Below are positions 22,650-31,518 of a stretch of DNA of 47,391 nt, piece after piece. The DNA comes from Bacillota bacterium (GTDB lineage: Bacteria > Bacillota_I > Bacilli_A > Erysipelotrichales > Erysipelotrichaceae), in assembly GCA_023426935.1 (NCBI GenBank), contig JAEZBR010000032.1, positions 1-47,391 of the forward strand, written 5' to 3'. The first letter of the stretch is position 1. Every line of letters starts with the position of its first letter. Below the pieces are notes generated by a model. That model made no database searches. It saw only the letters and a program-made list of their open reading frames with translations, and had not been told where the DNA came from. A program made the translations under genes and the position numbers.

Positions 22650-24143
22650 ATGAAAAAATATCTTATGGCTATCGACCAGGGAACGACCAGTTCTCGGGCT
22701 ATTCTCTTTGACCAGAACGGTCAGATCGCTTATAGTGCCCAGAAAGAGTTCACGCAGTATTTTCCCCATCCCGGCTGGGTTGAACATGACGCTAACGAAA
22801 TTTGGTTAAGTGTTTTAAGTGTCATGGGCGAAGTGATGGTTATTTCCGGAGCCGATCCGGATTCAATCGCGGGAATCGGAATTACGAATCAGCGGGAATC
22901 GACCGTAATCTGGGACAAGAAAACCGGTTTGCCGGTATATCACTCAATCTGCTGGCAATCTAGACAGAGTGCCGATATCGCTCAGAGTTTAAGCGATAAA
23001 GGCTACGAAAGTAAGATTAAAGATAAGACCGGTTTACTAATCGATCCGTATTTCTCGGCCACGAAGATTCGTTGGATTTTAGATAATGTGCCTGGGGTTA
23101 AAGAACGGGCTTTGAAGGAAGAATTATTATTCGGCACCATGGATACTTGGTTAGTATGGAAATTAACCGGGGGTAAAGTTCACGTTACCGATTATTCTAA
23201 CGCTTCCAGAACGATGCTATATAACATTCATACTCTAAATTGGGATGAAGAACTATTGAGTCTATTAGATATTCCGAAAGCTTTATTGCCGGAGGTAACC
23301 GATTCTTCCAAAGTTTATGGGAAGACCACTCCATATACTTTCTTTGGTCAGGAGATTCCAATCTCGGGAATTGCGGGTGATCAACAGGCGGCTTTATTCG
23401 GTCAGGGATGTTTCTTACCGGGGATGGCAAAGAATACTTACGGAACCGGTTGTTTCTTATTAATGAATACGGGCGATAAACCGGTAAATTCGACTAATGG
23501 TTTAGTCACAACTTTAGCTTGGGGCATCAATAATAAAGTTGAATATGCCTTGGAAGGTTCCGTCTTTGTGGCGGGCAGTGCGATTCAATGGTTAAGAGAT
23601 GGGCTGCAGATTATTACCAAAGCTTCCCAGTCGCAAGAACTGGCGCTTAAACTTAAAGACAATGAAGGTGTATACTTAATACCGGCGTTTGTTGGCTTAG
23701 GGGCTCCGTATTGGGACGACCAAGCACGCGGGGCGATCTTCGGACTGACCAGAGGCACCAATCGGAATCATATCGCCCGAGCGGCTTTGGAAGCTTTATG
23801 TTATCAGACTAAGGATGTCTTAACCGCAATGGAAAAAGATTCCGGTCTAACTTTAAAAGGTTTAAAAGTTGATGGTGGCGCGGTTGCGAACGACTTCTTA
23901 CTTCAGTTCCAAGCCGATATTCTCAACCTACCGATCATTAGAGGTAAAGTTTTGGAAGCGACCGCCTTTGGCGCAGCGTTATTGGCAGGGTTAGCGGTCG
24001 GATTCTATAAAGATCCCGAGAAGTTGATTGCTGCCAAGCAGATTGATTGTCAGTTTGTTCCGCAGATGGCGGAAGAAGAAAGGAATAGGCTGTATGCCGG
24101 TTGGAAAAATGCCGTTGCTGCAGTCCAAAGGTATCACCAATGA
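22650..24143 (+). CDS. glpK: Glycerol kinase
   Basis: 497 residues, normal length. FGGY-family kinase that phosphorylates glycerol to glycerol-3-phosphate in the cytosol. N-terminal AIDQGTTSSRAILFD binds phosphate, GWVEHDANEIW and ITNQRESTVIWDKKTG mark the family, and ISGIAGDQQAALFGQ, DGGAVANDFLLQFQAD and ATAFGAALLAGLA form the ATP site. The His substrate of PTS phosphorylation in some Bacillota GlpK lies in a loop near residue 230; here the equivalent stretch reads YTFFGQEIPISG, with no obvious His. Its stop overlaps the next start (ATGA). Confidence 0.96.
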   Translation: MKKYLMAIDQGTTSSRAILFDQNGQIAYSAQKEFTQYFPHPGWVEHDANEIWLSVLSVMGEVMVISGADPDSIAGIGITNQRESTVIWDKKTGLPVYHSICWQSRQSADIAQSLSDKGYESKIKDKTGLLIDPYFSATKIRWILDNVPGVKERALKEELLFGTMDTWLVWKLTGGKVHVTDYSNASRTMLYNIHTLNWDEELLSLLDIPKALLPEVTDSSKVYGKTTPYTFFGQEIPISGIAGDQQAALFGQGCFLPGMAKNTYGTGCFLLMNTGDKPVNSTNGLVTTLAWGINNKVEYALEGSVFVAGSAIQWLRDGLQIITKASQSQELALKLKDNEGVYLIPAFVGLGAPYWDDQARGAIFGLTRGTNRNHIARAALEALCYQTKDVLTAMEKDSGLTLKGLKVDGGAVANDFLLQFQADILNLPIIRGKVLEATAFGAALLAGLAVGFYKDPEKLIAAKQIDCQFVPQMAEEERNRLYAGWKNAVAAVQRYHQ

Positions 24144-25579
24144 TTTATGATGTCGCAATTATCGGAGCCGGAATAATCGGGGCTTCTCTGGCTTACAAGT
24201 TATCCCGCTACGATCTTTCCCTAGTGGTAATCGATCGGGAGAATGACCCCGGTGATGAAATAAGTATGGCTAACAGTGCCATTGTCCATTGCGGACAAGA
24301 TCCCGTAGACGGAACTTTAAAAGCGAAGTTAAATGTCGCCGGCGCTAAGCAGTATGAGAAATTATGTTCCGATCTTGATATCAAATATCTCAAGACCGGA
24401 GCGTTTGTCGTAATGGTTTCCGAGGAACAACGCGAGACATTCAACCAATTAGTAACCAATGCGAAGAATCGGGGTATCAAGTATGAAATCCTCGATGGGA
24501 AGGAAGCTTTAAAACAAGAACCGAATCTTTCAGTGAAGACGATTCAGGTTTTAAGTTTACCGGATACCGCCGTCATCTGTCCTTGGGAAGTCGCGATAAC
24601 CGAATTACAAGTCGCCATGAAGAATAATACCGAGGTTAAATTAAATACCGAAATCAAAGAAATTAAAAAAGAAGACGATCACTTTGAATTAATCTCCGAT
24701 AAGGAAGTAATCTTAGCTAAGTATGTAATCAATGCGGCGGGGATCGAATCCGATCATGTCGCTGAAGAATTGGAACCTAACGACTATGAAATTACAGCGC
24801 GTAAGGGTGAATACTTCGTGTTGAGTCATAACGCGAAAGATTTCGTCCATCATGTCATCTACCCGATCCCGACCGCCAAAGGTAAAGGGGTCTTGGCTGT
24901 TCCTACCGTCGATCATAATATTCTATTCGGACCTAATTCCGTGGCCATCTTAGATCGTAAAGGCTTAGATACGACCGCAACCGGATTAGACTTTGTCCGC
25001 CAACAGCTTTCTTCGACTTTAAGCAACCTCCCCTATTCCGATATCATTCGGACTTTCGCAGGTTTAAGACCTTCGGTTGCCGGTAAAGATTTTATTATCG
25101 AACTTTCAAAGCACGATGATCATTTCCTAAATCTTGTCGGAATCGATTCTCCGGGAATTGCTTCTGCCCCGGGTATTGCCGATTATGCGATTGAATTATT
25201 GAAACTGCCTTATCCATTGAAAAAAGAATATGCTACTAAACGGGAGAAGGTCTTCCACTTCGACAAATTAACCCCGCAAGAAAAAGATGCTTATATCAAG
25301 CAACATCCGGAATACGGTAAAATCGTCTGCCGGTGCGAACAAATCTCGGAAGGTGAAATTATTCAATGTATCAAGGAACCGCTTGGGGCAACCAGTGTAA
25401 AAGGAGTTAAGAAACGGGTTCGACCGGGTATGGGTAAATGTCAGGGAGGCTTCTGTGAACCCTTAGTTGTTAAGATCTTAGCTGAGCAATTACATAAACC
25501 CGAATCGAGTATCCTGTATGATCAACCCGGAACGAATATCTTATTTGAACGAAAGAAGGAAACCAGCCACCATGAATAA
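24140..25579 (+). CDS. Glycerol-3-phosphate dehydrogenase, GlpA-like, with C-terminal BFD iron-sulfur domain
   Basis: 479 residues from the ATG at 24140, overlapping the glpK stop. N-terminal FAD fold (IIGAGIIGASLAYKLSRY) and DAO domain (to about 370), including AGLRPS. The C-terminal BFD-like [2Fe-2S] domain has CRCEQISEGEI and GMGKCQGGFCEP. It should oxidise glycerol-3-phosphate to dihydroxyacetone phosphate. Followed by a second flavoprotein and a four-Cys protein, it forms the three-part anaerobic-type enzyme found in Clostridia and Thermotogae rather than the oxygen-linked GlpO. Homologues are sometimes annotated only as FAD-dependent oxidoreductases, so activity on glycerol-3-phosphate is drawn from the linkage to glpK. 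Confidence 0.88.
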   Translation: MIYDVAIIGAGIIGASLAYKLSRYDLSLVVIDRENDPGDEISMANSAIVHCGQDPVDGTLKAKLNVAGAKQYEKLCSDLDIKYLKTGAFVVMVSEEQRETFNQLVTNAKNRGIKYEILDGKEALKQEPNLSVKTIQVLSLPDTAVICPWEVAITELQVAMKNNTEVKLNTEIKEIKKEDDHFELISDKEVILAKYVINAAGIESDHVAEELEPNDYEITARKGEYFVLSHNAKDFVHHVIYPIPTAKGKGVLAVPTVDHNILFGPNSVAILDRKGLDTTATGLDFVRQQLSSTLSNLPYSDIIRTFAGLRPSVAGKDFIIELSKHDDHFLNLVGIDSPGIASAPGIADYAIELLKLPYPLKKEYATKREKVFHFDKLTPQEKDAYIKQHPEYGKIVCRCEQISEGEIIQCIKEPLGATSVKGVKKRVRPGMGKCQGGFCEPLVVKILAEQLHKPESSILYDQPGTNILFERKKETSHHE

Positions 25580-26825
25580 ACAGCCGCAATGTGTAATCAT
25601 CGGAGCCGGCTCCGCCGGTCTAGCGACCGCGATTGAATTAAAGAAGAATGGGATAAAAGATGTTCTGATTATCGAAAAAGGTCCGGAAGCCGGCGGAATT
25701 TTGAACCAATGTATTCATAACGGTTTCGGTTTACATGAATTCAAGGAAGAATTAGCCGGGCCCAGTTATGCGCAGCGTTTTGCGACCTTAGCATCACAAG
25801 CTGGGGTTGAAATGTTATTTAATACGACGGTCACAAATCTGCATCCGGATAAAACACTGGAAATATCCAACGAACAGGGCTACCAACTAATTCATCCTGA
25901 ATCCATTCTTTTGGCGATGGGTTGCCAAGAACGAACTGCCGGACAGATTCAAATTCCCGGCCAACGTCCTCAGGGTGTCTATACGGCGGGCACTGCGCAG
26001 CGTTATTTAAACTTAGACGGTTATTTAGTCGGTAAAAGAGTCTTCATTCTCGGTTCGGGCGATATCGGATTAATCATGGCCCGAAGAATGACTTTAGAAG
26101 GAGCGAAAGTTTTAGGGGTTGCGGAATTAATGCCCTACTCGAATGGTTTACAACGTAATATCGTTCAGTGCTTACAGGATTATAATATTCCGTTATATCT
26201 TTCCCACACGGTAACCAAGATTGAAGGTTATCCCCGTTTAAGCGGAATCACGATTTCTAAAGTCGATGAACACCGCAAACCAATCGAAGGTACCGAACAG
26301 CACTTCGATTGCGATACCTTATTACTATCGGTCGGCTTAATTCCGGATAACACTTTAAGTGTTCAAGCCGGATTAGACTTAGATCCTCATACCAAAGGAA
26401 CGAAAGTCAACGAGTATTGTGAGACGAAGATTCCGGGTATTTTCGCAGCCGGCAATGTCCTCCAAGTTCATGACTTAGCGGATAATGTCAGTTATGAAGG
26501 CCGTAAAGCCGCCACCGGCATAATTCGCTACCTTAAACATGAGGAAGCAACTGCGGATGGCTTTATCACTAAAGCCGGTCCGGGAATCGGTTATGTCGTT
26601 CCCCAACGGGTCGACTTCCCGAAGTTAGATAAATTCGTTGAGTTCTCCTTTAGAGTCAGAGAACCTTACAAGAATCATAAGATTGTGATTTCCAGTAACG
26701 GTTCCATCCTTAAGGAAATTCCTAAGACGACTTTACTGCCGGCGGAGATGGAAAAAGTATTATTACCGCAGGAATTATTATTGAAAGTCAAAGATGAGAT
26801 TACCTTTGAGATCAAGGAGGGATAG
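25572..26825 (+). CDS. FAD/NAD(P)-dependent oxidoreductase, second subunit of the G3P dehydrogenase
   Basis: 417 residues from the ATG at 25572, which overlaps the previous stop by 8 bases and has AAGAAGGA upstream. Two dinucleotide folds: FAD site IIGAGSAGLATAIELKKNG near the N-terminus and NAD site VFILGSGDIGLIMARRM at about 158-175, plus the FAD-closing TKIPGIFAAGNVLQVHDL. There is no CxxC redox pair like that of thioredoxin reductase. It probably passes electrons from the GlpA-like subunit to NAD or another carrier. Ribosome binding for the next gene overlaps its end. Confidence 0.88.
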   Translation: MNKQPQCVIIGAGSAGLATAIELKKNGIKDVLIIEKGPEAGGILNQCIHNGFGLHEFKEELAGPSYAQRFATLASQAGVEMLFNTTVTNLHPDKTLEISNEQGYQLIHPESILLAMGCQERTAGQIQIPGQRPQGVYTAGTAQRYLNLDGYLVGKRVFILGSGDIGLIMARRMTLEGAKVLGVAELMPYSNGLQRNIVQCLQDYNIPLYLSHTVTKIEGYPRLSGITISKVDEHRKPIEGTEQHFDCDTLLLSVGLIPDNTLSVQAGLDLDPHTKGTKVNEYCETKIPGIFAAGNVLQVHDLADNVSYEGRKAATGIIRYLKHEEATADGFITKAGPGIGYVVPQRVDFPKLDKFVEFSFRVREPYKNHKIVISSNGSILKEIPKTTLLPAEMEKVLLPQELLLKVKDEITFEIKEG

Positions 26826-26828
26826 AAG

Positions 26829-27188
26829 ATGAACTTAACTTGTATCGTCTGCCCTAACGGCTGTCAGATTGAGTATGATTTAGTTGACGGGAAAGCGGTC
26901 AATATCAAGGGAAATAAGTGTCCCCGCGGTTTAGCTTATACGCAGAATGAAGTAACCGCTCCTTCCCGAATGATTACCAGTACCGTAGCAATAACCAAGG
27001 CGCTATATCGACGGTTGCCGGTCATCACTTCCAAACCGATTCCTAAGGGAAAGATTTTCGAAGTCATGCAAGAAATTGAGAAGTGTTCCGTTGAAGCCCC
27101 GATCGTAATCAATCAGGTTATTATCCCCAAGGTTGCCGGAACTGAGGTGGATATCATCGCCTCCAGATCACTGGATAAAATTAACTAG
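26829..27188 (+). CDS. DUF1667 protein, small cysteine subunit of the G3P dehydrogenase
   Basis: 119 residues. The Cys motif CIVCPNGCQIEYD (Cys5, Cys8, Cys12) and GNKCPRG (fourth Cys near residue 31) suggest a bound metal or iron-sulfur cluster. The rest, with SRMITSTVAI and LPVITSKPIPKGKIFEVM, is typical of DUF1667, which almost always follows the two flavoprotein genes as here. Likely role: electron transfer within the complex. AAGGAGG precedes the ATG, and the operon terminator follows the stop. Confidence 0.88.
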   Translation: MNLTCIVCPNGCQIEYDLVDGKAVNIKGNKCPRGLAYTQNEVTAPSRMITSTVAITKALYRRLPVITSKPIPKGKIFEVMQEIEKCSVEAPIVINQVIIPKVAGTEVDIIASRSLDKIN

Positions 27189-27192
27189 ACAT

Positions 27193-27228
27193 AAAAAGTA
27201 TTCTGTCCAAATTCACAGAATACTTTTT
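27193..27228. terminator. Bidirectional terminator between the glycerol operon and the pilT operon
   Basis: 14-base perfect arms AAAAAGTATTCTGT and ACAGAATACTTTTT with an eight-base loop; A and T runs on both sides serve both strands. Confidence 0.9.
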
Positions 27229-27231
27229 CTT

Positions 27232-28266
27232 TTACCATTTATTCCGAACTTTTTCTGCGAACCCTAAGAAATCTTTGACTTCGATTACTTTTCCGTCATC
27301 GAGGATGGCTTTACCGCTATAGTAACCGAAGACCTGATTTTGATCAGAGAGAATGATTAAGGCATTCGTGCAGGCCTTCCGATTCAAGATCGGTTTAAAG
27401 TCCATTTCGAAGCGTCCGTCATTTGAAGTAAAGGTCCAAGGCTTTAGATACTCTTCCTTACCATTTTCATCCTTAGGGATGTTGAAGGTAACCCGATCAA
27501 TCTTCGAGGCTTTTCCTTGGTAGAATAACATATTCTCACTGGCGGCCGTAGTATCGCCGAAGCCATAGCCTAAGTTAAAGCCGAACTTTTCATTATTGAC
27601 CAAACCCGAAGCACTGCCCCAGTACCAGACATTATCGTAGGTCCAAACTCCTCGGCCCCAATCAAGGCCACCGAAGGAATCAGCGGGCGCGAAAAGATAT
27701 TTATCTTCGCCGATCGTAAATTCTCCTTGGGATCTTAAACAATTGATTTTCTGATTGTAATAGAACGCTTTCTTATCTTCTTTATAGGGGGTAATAATTA
27801 CCAATGAATCTTGAGGTACTTCGCTTAAAGTAATATTTGCGGATAATGTTTTCCCGTCTTTAAAATTAGGATATTCGCATTTCAAAATCCGTTTAGTGCC
27901 ATCATTGGCAAAAGAAATATCGATTGCTTTATTTTTGAAAGATACATCGCCTTTTACCGAAGTGTTCGGAAAGTTTGTTTTACCCAGCGGCATGAAAGTC
28001 ATGACACTTTTCGTGGTTTCATTTTTATGATCGAAATCCAAAAAGGATGCGCTCATTAAACCCATGTAGGAATTATCCGCAATCGTTAAGGCTAAGCCGT
28101 AGTGGCTGTTATAGATACAATAATAATCCCACTCCTTGATCCTAAACTTATTCGCTTTGATTGCCTGACGTTGGTAATCGGCAATCAGTTTCTTCGCATA
28201 ACCAACCTGATTTAATTCCCCTTTTTCGTCCAATAAAGGTAATGCATTCAATACTTCTTTTTCCAT
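27232..28266 (-). CDS. DUF2804 family protein
   Basis: 344 residues, soluble, no signal peptide. The block FGGLDWGRGVWTYDNVWYWG, then FGFNLGYGFGDTTAASEN, is characteristic of DUF2804, a beta-rich family of unknown function. A C-terminal NQVFGYYSGKAILDDGKVIEV also fits the family. It is the second gene behind pilT (9-base gap), so it is cotranscribed with it, but no functional link to pili is known to me. Confidence 0.85.
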   Translation of the reverse strand: MEKEVLNALPLLDEKGELNQVGYAKKLIADYQRQAIKANKFRIKEWDYYCIYNSHYGLALTIADNSYMGLMSASFLDFDHKNETTKSVMTFMPLGKTNFPNTSVKGDVSFKNKAIDISFANDGTKRILKCEYPNFKDGKTLSANITLSEVPQDSLVIITPYKEDKKAFYYNQKINCLRSQGEFTIGEDKYLFAPADSFGGLDWGRGVWTYDNVWYWGSASGLVNNEKFGFNLGYGFGDTTAASENMLFYQGKASKIDRVTFNIPKDENGKEEYLKPWTFTSNDGRFEMDFKPILNRKACTNALIILSDQNQVFGYYSGKAILDDGKVIEVKDFLGFAEKVRNKW

Positions 28267-28275
28267 CTTGTCCCT

Positions 28276-29334
28276 CTAACCTTGAATAAGGTATCTTTTA
28301 AAAGCCGTTACCTGATGACAGGCTTTTAAGGCTTCTTCTTCCGTGATTGTTCCTTGCTGAACTAAGAAAGCCAGGTTCTGATCCATTAACTGCATCCCGA
28401 TTCCGCTGCTCATTTCTATAATTGCGGGTATTTGAGCATTCTTACCGTCACGAATCAGATTCTTGGTCGCTTCATTATTGATTAAAATTTCCATCGCCGC
28501 TTTTCTTCCTAAACCATCACTGGTCGGAATCAGTCTTTGACAAAGAATTCCGGCTAAGACACTCGATAATTCCTGGCGGATTTCCTGTTGTTTGGAAGCC
28601 TCGAAAACATTAATAATCCGATCAATCGTACTGGAAGCGCTGTTAGTATGTAAAGTTGAAAGAACTAAGTGCCCCGTCTCGGCCGCGGTAATTGCTAAGG
28701 ATATTGTTTCCAAATCCCTCATTTCCCCGACCATGATTACATCCGGGTCTTCGCGTAAGGCACTGCGTAACGCACTGCTGAAATCTTCGACATCCCGATG
28801 AATCTCCCGTTGATGAATCAAACATTTCTTCGGAGTAAACGCATATTCAATCGGATCTTCGATTGTAATGATATGGGCATTCCTTTTCTGATTGATATGA
28901 TCGATCATCGCCGCTAAGGTTGTCGTCTTACCGGAACCGGTCGGACCGGTTACTAAGACTAGTCCTTGCGGAAGATCCGCTAAATTAGCGACCACAGAAG
29001 GTAAAGAAAGACCTAATAAGGTTGGAATCTTATCGCTGAGAATCCGGATCGCACAAGCCGGTTTACCAAAAGAATGATAAGCGTTAAGCCGGTATCTTTG
29101 GCAAAACCGATCTTCATAAGCGGCATCGACATCCTTGCCTTGCTTAAACAGTTGTTGGTTCTCGACCGATAACAGCGAACAAATTGCCCGTTGCAAGCTC
29201 TCGGCATCCAACTTGGTATCTTCCGCGACGAATAATTTCCCGTTTTTACGGGCAATGATGGGAAAATCCGTGGTTAAATGAACATCTGAACAACCGTTCT
29301 GCTTGGAAATACTTAGGACTTCTTCAAGATTCAT
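28276..29334 (-). CDS. pilT: Type IV pilus retraction ATPase PilT
   Basis: 352 residues, standard PilT length. Walker A GPTGSGKTT (130-138), the Asp box around IITIEDPIEYAF, Walker B DVIMVGEMRD (198-207) and His box GHLVLSTLHT (221-230). The N-terminal PAS-like domain includes CSDVHLTTDFPIIARKNGKL. It lacks the MshEN domain and the zinc-binding Cys of PilB, which marks it as the retraction motor. Ribosome binding site ATGGAGG is 7 bases before the ATG. It is divergent from pilD and separated from the main pilus operon by the pst genes. Confidence 0.93.
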   Translation of the reverse strand: MNLEEVLSISKQNGCSDVHLTTDFPIIARKNGKLFVAEDTKLDAESLQRAICSLLSVENQQLFKQGKDVDAAYEDRFCQRYRLNAYHSFGKPACAIRILSDKIPTLLGLSLPSVVANLADLPQGLVLVTGPTGSGKTTTLAAMIDHINQKRNAHIITIEDPIEYAFTPKKCLIHQREIHRDVEDFSSALRSALREDPDVIMVGEMRDLETISLAITAAETGHLVLSTLHTNSASSTIDRIINVFEASKQQEIRQELSSVLAGILCQRLIPTSDGLGRKAAMEILINNEATKNLIRDGKNAQIPAIIEMSSGIGMQLMDQNLAFLVQQGTITEEEALKACHQVTAFKRYLIQG

Positions 29335-29347
29335 AGGGCTACCTCCA

Positions 29348-29356
29348 TGGTATACT
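29348..29356 (+). promoter_or_regulatory. Extended -10 of pilD placed for a leaderless transcript
   Basis: TGGTATACT (TGn plus TATACT) ends 6 bases before the ATG at 29363, so transcription should start on or next to the first base of the coding region. There is no ribosome binding site in front of this ATG. Confidence 0.5.
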
Positions 29357-29362
29357 ATTGAT

Positions 29363-30115
29363 ATGCAAATGTTTTACTTGGTAATCTTCGGAATCTTCGG
29401 CTTAGTTATCGGCAGTTTTCTTAATGTCTGCATCTATCGGATTCCGCAGAAGATCTCGGTGGTTTACGGTCACAGTTATTGTGATAACTGTAAGCATCCT
29501 TTAGGACCTCTAGATTTAGTCCCCGTCCTCAGCTATCTTTTCCTAGGTGGTAAATGTCGCTATTGCAAAACAAAGATCTCACCTAGATTACCATTAATCG
29601 AACTTTTGACCGGTGTCGTCTTTATTCTTATCTATCTACGCTTCTCCTTAAGCCTTTTAAGTATCCTCTACTGCTTGTTAGCGTCGGTCTTGATCGTAAT
29701 GTCGGGAATCGACTTAGATAATCAGGAAGTCAAGGATTCAACGCTTGTCGCTTTAGCAATCATCAGTATTTTGGTGGTTGTCATTGATTACCGCGGCTTA
29801 AGTAATATTCTAGGCGGAATTCTTGTAATGCCGGGAATAATGCTAGTGATTTACTTAATATCAAAAGGTAAAGCGTTAGGGACCGGCGATATTTACTTCG
29901 TCGCCATCACCGGTAGTTTTTTAGGTTTAAGCCGCAATATACTTAATGTCGCTCTAGCCTATGTTCTAGCCGCTATAGCTTTAATCCCTAGCCTACTGAA
30001 AAAGAAGATGGCGGCCGATACTGCGATTCCGATGATTCCTTTCTTCGCCTTAGCTACCATGATAGGTATTCTTTATGGCGATCAAATCATCGCTTGGTAT
30101 CTTTCGTTGTTTTAA
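29363..30115 (+). CDS. pilD: Prepilin peptidase / N-methyltransferase PilD
   Basis: 250 residues from ATG at 29363 (a second ATG lies two codons on). Membrane aspartic protease that cuts prepilins before the conserved Phe or similar residue and methylates the new end. The methyltransferase part has GSFLNVCIYRIP and two zinc CxxC pairs (CDNC and CRYC). The two catalytic Asp are in MSGIDLDNQEV and GTGDIYF. About eight membrane segments. The six prepilin-like proteins encoded to the right are its expected substrates. It ends 15 bases from phoU, which runs the other way; no hairpin is visible between them. Confidence 0.93.
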   Translation: MQMFYLVIFGIFGLVIGSFLNVCIYRIPQKISVVYGHSYCDNCKHPLGPLDLVPVLSYLFLGGKCRYCKTKISPRLPLIELLTGVVFILIYLRFSLSLLSILYCLLASVLIVMSGIDLDNQEVKDSTLVALAIISILVVVIDYRGLSNILGGILVMPGIMLVIYLISKGKALGTGDIYFVAITGSFLGLSRNILNVALAYVLAAIALIPSLLKKKMAADTAIPMIPFFALATMIGILYGDQIIAWYLSLF

Positions 30116-30130
30116 TTATAGCATGTTACT

Positions 30131-30769
30131 TTATTTTGGATTAGGCAATTTACCATTAAGGGAGAAGATTACCCAGCCGGCAATATTGACTGCATGATCG
30201 CCAATCTTTTCGAACCATTTGGCGACCATCAAGACATTCAAAATAAGATCGGCATCTTGGTCTTTGAAACACGAAACCAAGATCTTTTTTATTTGCTGAA
30301 AACGCTGATCGACTTCATCGTCCTGCTCGATAACCTTAAGGGCGAGATTCTGATCCTGATGCACATAAGCTTCGATACTGTCGGTAACCATTTTAATCGT
30401 TACTAAAGCCATTTCCTTTAACTGATAAACTGAGTCCGGGGCACAGTTGAATTCCGGAACCAGTTCCGCAATCTGACCGGATATTTCTCCGATTCTTTTC
30501 ATATCCGTAACCATCTTTAATGCCGCCGAGATCAATCTCAGATCGCGGGCGACCGGTTGTTGAGTCATCAGCAATTTCAAACAGCGGCTTTCAACTTCCC
30601 GTTCTTTCTGATCGATATTCTCCGTAATCTCGCTCATATTGGCCGCTAACTTTTTATCGTTGGATAATAGGGCCTTGGCACTTCTGGCGATTGCGGTCTC
30701 GCATAACGCTCCCATCAGAGTCAATTCATCATTCAGATATTTTAATTCCTGTTCAAAACGTTGACGCAT
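30131..30769 (-). CDS. phoU: Phosphate-transport accessory regulator PhoU
   Basis: 212 residues, two repeats of a three-helix bundle. Each repeat carries the metal-binding acidic pattern (EREVESRCLKLLMTQQPVARDLR and DDEVDQRFQQIKKIL; RIGEISGQIAEL and EKIGDHAVNIAGW). It modulates Pst activity and phosphate signalling at the inner face of the membrane. Its ATG overlaps the pstB stop (TAATG). Confidence 0.94.
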   Translation of the reverse strand: MRQRFEQELKYLNDELTLMGALCETAIARSAKALLSNDKKLAANMSEITENIDQKEREVESRCLKLLMTQQPVARDLRLISAALKMVTDMKRIGEISGQIAELVPEFNCAPDSVYQLKEMALVTIKMVTDSIEAYVHQDQNLALKVIEQDDEVDQRFQQIKKILVSCFKDQDADLILNVLMVAKWFEKIGDHAVNIAGWVIFSLNGKLPNPK

Positions 30770-31518
30770 TAGCCGAACCTCCCGGTGATATAATCTTCCG
30801 TCTTTGAATTCTTAGGTAAAGAGAATAACTGATCAGTCTTGCCGAATTCGATTATCTCCCCCAACAAGAAGAATGCGGTATACTCCGATACCCTTAACGC
30901 CTGTTGCATATTATGAGTGACCATCACAATGGTATATTTCTTCTTTAATTCATTAACCAAATCTTCAATCTTCGAAGTTGAGATCGGATCTAGGGCACTG
31001 GTCGCTTCATCCATCAAGATGACTTCCGGTTGATTTGCTAGGGCTCTAGCAATACATAACCGCTGTTGTTGCCCTCCGGATAAGCCTAAAGCCGACTTAT
31101 TCAAACGGTCTTTTAATTCCTCGAAGAGCGCCGCTTGCTTTAATGACGTTTCCACTATCTCATTCAACACTTCTTTTTTCTTGATCCCATAAGTTCTGGG
31201 ACCGAACGCAATATTGTCATAGATACTTAACGGAAACGGATTGGCTTTCTGAAAGACCATTCCGACTCTTTTCCGTAAATTATTCACATCCATGTTCTGA
31301 TAAATATTATCTTGATCCAACTGAATAGTTCCCTCAATTCGACATTCCGGAATCAGATCATTCATCCGATTCAAAGTTTTCAACAAGGTTGATTTACCGC
31401 AGCCTGAAGGCCCGATAAAAGCCGTGATGGTTTTTTCCTTAATCTCTAAGTTTACTTTCTTAAGTGCTTGAAAATCGCCATACCAGAGATTCAAATCTTT
31501 AACCGTCATTTTATTCAT
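30769..31518 (-). CDS. pstB: Phosphate ABC transporter ATPase PstB
   Basis: 249 residues. Walker A GPSGCGKSTLLKTLNR, Q-loop FQKANPFPLSIYDNIAFG, signature LSGGQQQRLCIARALA, Walker B VILMDEATSALDP and switch His in MVTHNMQQALR. The PstB-specific NRMNDLIPECRIEG stretch is present. It powers uptake through PstCA. It overlaps pstA by 4 bases. Confidence 0.96.
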   Translation of the reverse strand: MNKMTVKDLNLWYGDFQALKKVNLEIKEKTITAFIGPSGCGKSTLLKTLNRMNDLIPECRIEGTIQLDQDNIYQNMDVNNLRKRVGMVFQKANPFPLSIYDNIAFGPRTYGIKKKEVLNEIVETSLKQAALFEELKDRLNKSALGLSGGQQQRLCIARALANQPEVILMDEATSALDPISTSKIEDLVNELKKKYTIVMVTHNMQQALRVSEYTAFFLLGEIIEFGKTDQLFSLPKNSKTEDYITGRFG

